DNA from: Vulcanimicrobiota bacterium
GTDB lineage: Bacteria > Vulcanimicrobiota > Vulcanimicrobiia > Vulcanimicrobiales > Vulcanimicrobiaceae
DNA length: 10,068 nt
Reading direction: 5' to 3'
Assembly (NCBI GenBank): GCA_003155175.1
Contig: PMFP01000058.1
Location: forward strand, 1,972 to 12,039
The notes under the pieces are model-generated. The model saw only the letters and a list, made by a program, of their open reading frames with translations, made no database searches and was not told the origin of the DNA. The position numbers and the translations under genes are program-made. Shown in pieces: positions 5,926 through 10,068 of the stretch (position 1 is the stretch's first letter; every line of letters begins with the position of its first letter).

Positions 5926-6348
5926 CTAGAAGCTGAGCATGTATTGGCCGTTGGCCCGGTCGCAGTCCTGAGATCCGGGCGTTGCCTGGGCGCCGCCGTC
6001 CATCGCGAACCGCAGGACGGTCGACCCGTTCCCTGCATCCTTGGACCGCGAGGAGGCGTACGAAAACGTATACGACTCGCCCGGCTTGAGCGGCGGGATG
6101 CCTCGGGAATCGAGCTTCACACCGCCCTTATAGATATTGACGAATTGCAGGACGTCGGATGCTTGCCCGACGCTTCCCAAGTTGACGACGGTGCCGCTGA
6201 GATCGTAGCTGTTGATGGATCCGTCCGAGCTCATCCCTTTGACGGCGACGGACGTGATCGCGGGATCGGCTCCGGCGCATCCCGCAGCTGCCGAAGCGGC
6301 TGCCGTTTGGCCGAAGACGAGTAGAGCGAAAATAGCGAAACGAAACAT
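5926..6348 (-). CDS. Small secreted protein with a CARDB-like beta-sandwich
   Basis: A 140-residue exported protein. A hydrophobic signal peptide (4-21, ending ASAAA) is followed by Cys24. Residues 45-115 look like a CARDB/Ig-like adhesive domain: SYDLSGTVVNLGSVGQAS (48-64, split after the first strand) is the strand-turn pattern of the N-terminal half, and IPPLKPGESYTFSY (84-97) matches the consensus 'I..L.PG.S....' turn. Cys24 and Cys129 could form a disulfide bridging the domain ends. CARDB domains usually mediate adhesion or protein contact; no catalytic motif is seen. ATG 6348 starts the signal peptide directly, with AGGA ten bases upstream. It begins only 12 bases after the stop of the next gene upstream, so the two are probably one operon. 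Confidence 0.75.
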   Translation of the reverse strand: MFRFAIFALLVFGQTAAASAAAGCAGADPAITSVAVKGMSSDGSINSYDLSGTVVNLGSVGQASDVLQFVNIYKGGVKLDSRGIPPLKPGESYTFSYASSRSKDAGNGSTVLRFAMDGGAQATPGSQDCDRANGQYMLSF

Positions 6349-6360
6349 GGAACGCGTGTC

Positions 6361-6780
6361 CTATCCTGGATTGGTGGCGTTGGCGTCGGTCGTGGTGAGC
6401 AGCGTTGCGTAGAACGTGCCGTTGTCCCAATACCCGTGAGCGACGATGCGGCGTCCGACGGCGACCTTGCCGGTCAGTTGGTTGGTGAGAGCCGGCGTGT
6501 CGTCGACGACGAGAGATTGGCTCGTCTGCTGAACGGTCACCAGGTGTCCCTTAACCGACGTGATCGTCCCCGCGACGCGCTCGTGTTTGTGCAGCGTCGG
6601 ATCGCCGCAGGTTCCGCTGGGCGTCCATGCGTCGGCAGTCCAGGTGCCGCAGGTGGAATCGTTGTAGGTCGTCTGCGTCGTCGTGGTTTGCGTCGTCGAC
6701 GTCGTTTGCGCGGTCGCGACCCCCATCGTGACGCCGCAGCAGGCGGCGAGGCTCAGGACCGTGGCTGAATAAAACTTCAT
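6361..6780 (-). CDS. Small secreted protein with a DUF5666-like domain
   Basis: A 139-residue exported protein. The signal peptide covers 1-25 (hydrophobic 7-21, cleavage near VATAQ). A linker made almost entirely of Thr and Gln (26-38) follows, then a short segment with two Cys (44, 58), then RVAGTITSVKGHLVTVQQ (68-85) and VGRRIVAHGYWDNGTFYAT (108-126). This 'G.I..V....VTV......V.VG..V...G....G...A' layout is that of the DUF5666/OB-like beta-barrel found in bacterial exported proteins of unknown role. I chose ATG 6780 because the signal peptide begins there; upstream frame to 6846 is basic and unlike a leader. The SD is weak (AGAAAGAAG). It is the first gene of a likely two-gene operon with the CARDB-like protein. 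Confidence 0.72.
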   Translation of the reverse strand: MKFYSATVLSLAACCGVTMGVATAQTTSTTQTTTTQTTYNDSTCGTWTADAWTPSGTCGDPTLHKHERVAGTITSVKGHLVTVQQTSQSLVVDDTPALTNQLTGKVAVGRRIVAHGYWDNGTFYATLLTTTDANATNPG

Positions 6781-6926
6781 GGGCTTCTTTCTACAGTTAC
6801 GGGCGTTCGAAAGCTCAGCGTATCGCATGCGAGCGAGGCGCGACATAGCGAAAAGCCCGGTTTTGACTGATCCGGCCGCGAGGGCAGCCTATCGGAGAGC
6901 GAGAAGCGGCACCGGGAGGTATTCAG
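6781..6926. promoter_or_regulatory. Divergent intergenic region between two secreted-protein genes
   Basis: These 146 bases separate genes starting at 6780 (minus) and 6927 (plus) and must hold both promoters. TTGACT at 6863-6868 is a good -35 for the plus strand, but no -10 follows at 16-18 bases; the nearest, TATCGG at 6890, is 21 bases away. An alternative sigma factor is possible. I see no convincing minus-strand promoter and no long repeat. Confidence 0.3.
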
Positions 6927-7439
6927 ATGCGTCGTATTCCTATGTTGACCTCGCCGATCGTCGCGGCGATTCTTTTTGGAGTAGCCTTCTTAGGAACGGG
7001 TGCGCGCGCCGAGGCTCATCTCACGGTCTGCAACAGCAGTCCGAACGACCTGGCGATTGCCGAGGCGTTTTCGACCGCGAACGGCCACTGGAACACCAAC
7101 TCGGCCGTGCTCGTCGCGAAGACGAAATGCGTGACGTTCGGCGACCAGGCCGCGGCCGACGAGACGCGCTACTATCTGCGCGTCTTGGTTCTGCACCCGT
7201 CCGGCAGCAGCACGTTCACAACCGGTGAAGAAACGTACGCCGCTCCGGCCAGGTCGTTTTGCTTGGTGACGGGACAATTTTCCGAGAAGGCGGCCGGCTT
7301 CACGATCAAAGATGCAGATAGCCAGTCGGAGTGCGACTACGATAAGGCGCACGTTCACGAGAGCGGTTCGTCGATCGAGTGGGTACGGTTTTTCGAGCAT
7401 ACTCTTCCCAGACCGACGACGCGCCTGGACTTACAGTGA
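6927..7439 (+). CDS. Secreted DUF1036-like protein
   Basis: A 170-residue exported protein. The signal peptide is MRRIP followed by hydrophobic 9-24, cleaved near ARA (25-27). Mature residues LTVCNSSPNDLAIAEAF (32-48), a GHW near 53-55, KCVTFGD (67-73) and YYLRVLVL (82-89) follow the DUF1036 pattern, in which a Cys-Asn start, a central Trp and a Gly/Lys-Cys turn shape a small beta domain of unknown function. Four Cys (35, 68, 112, 136) would allow two disulfides in an oxidising compartment. The start ATG has an excellent SD (GGGAGG at 6914-6919, seven bases upstream). The next gene begins 14 bases after the stop, so the two are probably co-transcribed. The DUF1036 assignment is from motif memory and needs a profile search. 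Confidence 0.72.
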   Translation: MRRIPMLTSPIVAAILFGVAFLGTGARAEAHLTVCNSSPNDLAIAEAFSTANGHWNTNSAVLVAKTKCVTFGDQAAADETRYYLRVLVLHPSGSSTFTTGEETYAAPARSFCLVTGQFSEKAAGFTIKDADSQSECDYDKAHVHESGSSIEWVRFFEHTLPRPTTRLDLQ

Positions 7440-7453
7440 ACGGCCGATGATGA

Positions 7454-8209
7454 ATGATCGATAGGTCGTTCGCGTGGTTCGTGGGCGTCGTCTGCATCGT
7501 CCTGATGGCGCTCGTCGGCTTCCAGGTGTTCCTGCGCTATCAGTACGTGCAGGCCGGAGATCACGTCACGCGGATCGACCGCGTTACCGGCGCGTCGTGC
7601 CAATTGCCGTGTACGCCGCCTCCACCGACACCGGCGCCGACGCCGTTCGACAAAGCTCAAGCGCTGCGCGAATTCGACACGGCGTTTTCGGAGCAAACAC
7701 AGGCGGCGATTTCCGCAGCGCAAGCCTACGGGCAATCCATCGCGGAAACCGAAGGCGGCTCGGACTGGAAATGGGGCATTGACGCGGTCAACGATCCGAC
7801 GCTAGCGACGCGAGCGCGCGACGCGCGGGCGTCGGTAGCGGACGATCGCGCGGTGCCCGCGGCCGCCTTGCAACAAACCGCCGTGCGGCTGATCTGCTTC
7901 TGCGACGATCGCGGATCGGGGTACCGCTGGGAGGTCAACACGCTGACCGACCGCGTGACGTTCGTGAACGACAACGCCGATCTAACCAAGAAATATCACC
8001 TCGGCACCTCGGACGTCCCCCAAGTGCAGACGCCGACGCCGATGCCGATCCAGCCGATTCCGACGATGAACGGTCCCCACGGCGCGGTACCCGTCCCGGC
8101 GTCCGTTCTCGCCCATCCGCCGACCGCGCCGCCGACGCCGATTCAAGGGCGCTACGGCAATCCGCCTACGCCCCCGCCCGCCCCGCCCGGAAAGGGGCGG
8201 CCGCTTTAA
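7454..8209 (+). CDS. Single-pass membrane protein with proline-rich linkers, unknown function
   Basis: A 251-residue protein. One transmembrane segment (about 8-27) follows a short N-terminus, so the rest probably lies outside the cytoplasm. A conserved-looking piece (GDHVTRIDRVTGASCQLPC at 35-53) with two Cys is followed by PPPPTPAPTP (55-64), an alpha-rich stretch (66-145), a CFCDD (148-152) and GYRWEVNTLTDRVTFVNDN (156-174). The C-terminal 60 residues are again Pro-rich (PTPMPIQPIPT, PPTAPPTP, PPTPPPAPP). Pro-rich tails of this type often span the envelope or bind partner domains. I do not recognise the family. Start ATG 7454 has only a weak SD; the 14-base gap to the previous gene suggests reinitiation within an operon. 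Confidence 0.68.
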   Translation: MIDRSFAWFVGVVCIVLMALVGFQVFLRYQYVQAGDHVTRIDRVTGASCQLPCTPPPPTPAPTPFDKAQALREFDTAFSEQTQAAISAAQAYGQSIAETEGGSDWKWGIDAVNDPTLATRARDARASVADDRAVPAAALQQTAVRLICFCDDRGSGYRWEVNTLTDRVTFVNDNADLTKKYHLGTSDVPQVQTPTPMPIQPIPTMNGPHGAVPVPASVLAHPPTAPPTPIQGRYGNPPTPPPAPPGKGRPL

Positions 8210-8366
8210 GATTTACGATGGGTGTAGTACAATAGCCGTATGGCACGCGTGGAACGTGCAAACCGTTCCGCATAACCGCATCGTGGCGACGCCGTCAGCC
8301 ATTACGAGCGAACAGCTCGCGCGCATACGCTCGCAAGTAGCGTCCTGCATCGAGATTGACGTCTAG
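8205..8366 (+). other. Possible small or truncated coding frame with no ATG
   Basis: The 167-base gap between annotated genes contains a frame that stays open from within the previous gene to TAG at 8364-8366. From 8205 it reads with normal amino-acid composition (including AVWHAWNVQTVPHNRIVATP, then SEQLARIRSQ and a final IEIDV) and host-like codons. There is no ATG. GTG at 8256 would give 36 residues and GTG at 8283 would give 27, both without a clear SD. The TAG overlaps the SD (AGGAG) of the next gene, as in coupled translation. It could be a real small gene, the 3' remnant of a lost gene, or the original tail of the preceding gene after a frameshift in the C-rich end. A weak -10 TACAAT lies at 8228-8233. 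Confidence 0.35.
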
Positions 8367-8376
8367 GAGCGGGGAT

Positions 8377-9003
8377 GTGATTTCGGGCGCGTTTCGTCGC
8401 GCGGTCTTCGCGACGATCGCGTTGCTCTGGGTCGCGGTTCCGGAGGTTCGGGCGGACCAGTATTCGGACGCGATGCGTTACGGGAGCGCGTGCGGCGTCA
8501 ATCGGTGGGCGGTCAAGACGCTGGCGGATCCGGGCGCGGCGCACTTGCCGGCGACCGCGCGATCCACGACCGTCGCCGCGATGACGCGCATTCCACCACC
8601 TGCCGGCGCGAACGATCTGGGCGACCGCGTTCCTCCGGTGGAGACGACGCTGTGGCACGTGCGCGCGTTGCTGCAAGGCTACGTCCTCGAAGAAGATAGC
8701 GACATCCACTTGCTGCTCCTGGATCCGCAAACGCGCGCGCCGATGATCGCAGAGATTCCCGCCTCGTACTGCGCGCCAAAGGTCTACGCGGCGCGGTTCG
8801 ATGCCGCGCGCCAAGCCGTGCAGAATCTGGGCCATCACGCCGCGAGGCTGCATCGCATCTGGTGGCTGGACTACCACGGCGGGGCGATGCCGCTCGTGGA
8901 CGTCTGGGGTTACGGATTCTGGGACTACGAACACGGGCAGCGCGGCGTGGCGCCGAACGACGTCGAGTTGCATCCCGTCATGCGCATCGCGCCGGCGACG
9001 TAG
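8377..9003 (+). CDS. Secreted protein with HGQ..APN..ELHP signature, unknown function
   Basis: A 208-residue exported protein. The signal peptide covers 1-26 (hydrophobic 9-22, cleavage at VRA). The mature part starts with GVNRWAVKTLADP (40-52), continues with VETTLWHVRALLQGYVLEEDSDIHL (88-112, an amphipathic strand-helix ending in E105, D107, D109, H111) and MIAEIPASYC (123-132), and ends in FWDYEHGQRGVAPND (181-195) and VELHPVM (196-202). The pattern 'VK.L.D..... E.D.D.H.......M.AE.P...C......F.D..HGQ.G.APN..ELHPV' recurs in uncharacterised exported bacterial proteins. The clustered His/Asp/Glu could bind metal (inference). I chose GTG 8377 because AGGAG lies seven bases upstream and the signal peptide begins there; TTG 8356 is the longer option. 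It ends 20 bases from a convergent gene. Confidence 0.72.
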   Translation: MISGAFRRAVFATIALLWVAVPEVRADQYSDAMRYGSACGVNRWAVKTLADPGAAHLPATARSTTVAAMTRIPPPAGANDLGDRVPPVETTLWHVRALLQGYVLEEDSDIHLLLLDPQTRAPMIAEIPASYCAPKVYAARFDAARQAVQNLGHHAARLHRIWWLDYHGGAMPLVDVWGYGFWDYEHGQRGVAPNDVELHPVMRIAPAT

Positions 9004-9023
9004 AGAGCGCGGCGACGTTTGAC

Positions 9024-9854
9024 TTACGGTACGTACACGCCGATCGCATTCGCACCGGTTTCGACGAACCAGAGGTTGCCGTCCGGGCCGAGCGCCAATC
9101 CGCTGGGCTGACTGTTGGCCGTAGTGATCGGGACCTCAGTGAACGCGCCGCCGGTCGTGATCTCGCCGAGTTTGTTTCCGGTGTATTCCGTAAACCAAAG
9201 ATTGCCGTTGGGGCCGGGGCCGATCAAGCCGGGTTGGCTGTTTGCGGTCGGCACGACGTACTCGGTGATCGCTCCGCCCGGCGTGATGCGTCCGATTTTG
9301 TTTGCGTTATACTCGGTGAACCAGAGGTTGCCGTCCGAGCCCGGAGCGATCTCGAGCGGGCTGCTCGATGCGGTCGGGACCGCGAACTCGGTGATGGTTC
9401 CACCAGTCGTGATGCGCCCGATCTTGTCTCCCAAGAACTCGGTGAACCAGATGTTCCCATCCGGCCCCGTCGTAATTCCTTGGGGGAACGCGTTCACCGT
9501 CGGCACGGGGAATTCGGTGAAGGCGCCGGCCGGAGTGATCCGCGCAATCTTGTTGCCGTAATATTCGCTAAACCATAAGTTGTGGTCGGGGCCCGTGGTG
9601 ATGTACAGCGGGTTGCTCCCCGACGTCGGCACGACGAACTCCGCGATCGTTCCGGCCGGCGTAATGCGGCCGATCTTGCTATTGAATTGCTCGGTGAACC
9701 ACAGGTTGCCGTCCGGCCCCGAGGTAATCCCGGTGGGGCCACTGCCCAGGGTCGGCAGGGTAAACTCGGTCGTGACGCCGCCGGGCGTAATGCGGCCGAT
9801 CTTGCTCTTGTCGCGCTCGGCGAACCACAGATTGCCGTCCGGTCCCGCAGTCAT
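9024..9854 (-). repeat. 126-bp in-frame tandem repeats encoding propeller blades
   Basis: Within the propeller gene the DNA repeats every 126 bp (42 codons). The segment encoding the NLWFTE strand recurs seven times; visible plus-strand examples include AACCAGAGGTTGCCGTC near 9067 and 9320 and AACCACAGATTGCCGTC near 9823. Copies have drifted at third positions more than in protein, as expected for old intragenic duplications under selection. Confidence 0.8.
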
Positions 9855-10068
9855 GATATAGGTACCACTGCTCGCCGTCGGGATCGCGTAATTGCGAAAC
9901 CCGATCGGCTGGAAGACCGCGTTGGTGATGCGGGTCGCCGGGATTCCGGACGCCGCGGCGGAGATCGTCGCGCTCGAAAGCGGACCGCCGTTATAGGAGA
10001 CCGTGACCGACGCGCTGGGCGCGGTCAGCGAGGTCGTCGAGAGTGTCGTGTACTTGGCGTCGCTATCG
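9024..10068 (-). CDS. Vgb-like seven-bladed beta-propeller protein (5' end outside the window)
   Basis: 347 visible residues; the frame stays open to the window edge, so the N-terminus is missing. The first ~55 visible residues are Ser/Thr/Ala-rich and beta-like, resembling a secreted Ig-like linker. From about residue 60, seven near-identical 42-residue repeats follow, each of the form 'PT..S.P..IT.GPDGNLWFTE...NKIGRIT..G..TEF.V', ending in GVYVP. Seven such repeats build a closed seven-bladed propeller like virginiamycin B lyase (streptogramin lyase, Vgb). The Vgb catalytic His residues, which sit in a 'PH.I' turn, are absent: the turns read PTG, PLY, PQG, PLE, PGL and PSG, and the only His is in GPDHNLW. 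Antibiotic lyase activity is therefore unlikely. A surface-binding or adhesin role is more plausible (inference). The internal Met at 9854 is not the start. Confidence 0.85.
   Translation of the reverse strand, partial: DSDAKYTTLSTTSLTAPSASVTVSYNGGPLSSATISAAASGIPATRITNAVFQPIGFRNYAIPTASSGTYIMTAGPDGNLWFAERDKSKIGRITPGGVTTEFTLPTLGSGPTGITSGPDGNLWFTEQFNSKIGRITPAGTIAEFVVPTSGSNPLYITTGPDHNLWFSEYYGNKIARITPAGAFTEFPVPTVNAFPQGITTGPDGNIWFTEFLGDKIGRITTGGTITEFAVPTASSSPLEIAPGSDGNLWFTEYNANKIGRITPGGAITEYVVPTANSQPGLIGPGPNGNLWFTEYTGNKLGEITTGGAFTEVPITTANSQPSGLALGPDGNLWFVETGANAIGVYVP

Noticed and set aside
8240..8275. ATG-started 11-codon frame just after the TACAAT box
   Set aside because: Too short, no SD, and it overlaps a longer, more protein-like frame. 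It could be translated leaderless, but nothing supports this.
9024..9854. Regular 126-bp periodicity as a possible CRISPR or satellite array
   Set aside because: The repeats are in frame, differ mainly at third positions and encode propeller blades; there are no unique spacers of CRISPR size.
9024..10068. Streptogramin resistance gene vgb
   Set aside because: The fold matches but the catalytic His residues are missing from the visible part, so a resistance call is not supported.

Overview
The window is GC-rich, densely coded bacterial chromosome with many GTG/TTG starts, Shine-Dalgarno (SD) sites and secreted proteins rich in Ser, Thr, Pro and Ala. I see no plasmid, phage, transposase, tRNA, rRNA or CRISPR signal. 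The mix (Vgb-like propellers, small exported proteins, HEFFE lipoprotein, REP-like repeats) fits an uncultivated soil-type lineage such as Eremiobacterota/Vulcanimicrobiota or Acidobacteriota. That placement is inference and was not tested.

Layout. Bases 1-165 are non-coding and hold two tandem copies of a 56-bp unit built on a REP-like core. Bases 166-4628 are metabolic: a minus-strand FAD oxidoreductase of the geranylgeranyl-reductase family, a divergent plus-strand histidine-phosphatase-like gene, a minus-strand pair (a small orphan gene downstream of prephenate dehydratase pheA), and a divergent plus-strand tryptophanase/tyrosine phenol-lyase family gene. A strong intrinsic terminator at 4631-4658 serves the minus-strand gene that follows.

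From 4681 onward nearly every product is exported: an HEFFE/EIGD lipoprotein resembling exordium-type proteins, a CARDB-like secreted protein paired with a DUF5666-like secreted protein (both minus strand), a DUF1036-like secreted protein paired with a single-pass, proline-rich membrane protein (both plus strand), a secreted protein with an HGQ..APN..ELHP signature, and a minus-strand seven-bladed Vgb-type propeller protein that runs off the right edge. The 180-bp leader of the lipoprotein gene is unusual, with five inverted repeats.

How the genes fit together. pheA (toward phenylalanine) and the tna-like lyase (breakdown of an aromatic amino acid) share one 98-bp divergent control region carrying a 10-bp tandem direct repeat, so opposite control of aromatic amino-acid synthesis and breakdown is plausible. 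The exported cluster looks like an accessory surface/secretome island whose biochemical role cannot be read from the sequence. No clear new defence or mobile system is present. The best leads are the structured lipoprotein leader, the mixed TPL/tryptophanase protein, the unassigned open frame at 8205-8366 and the propeller lacking Vgb catalytic histidines.
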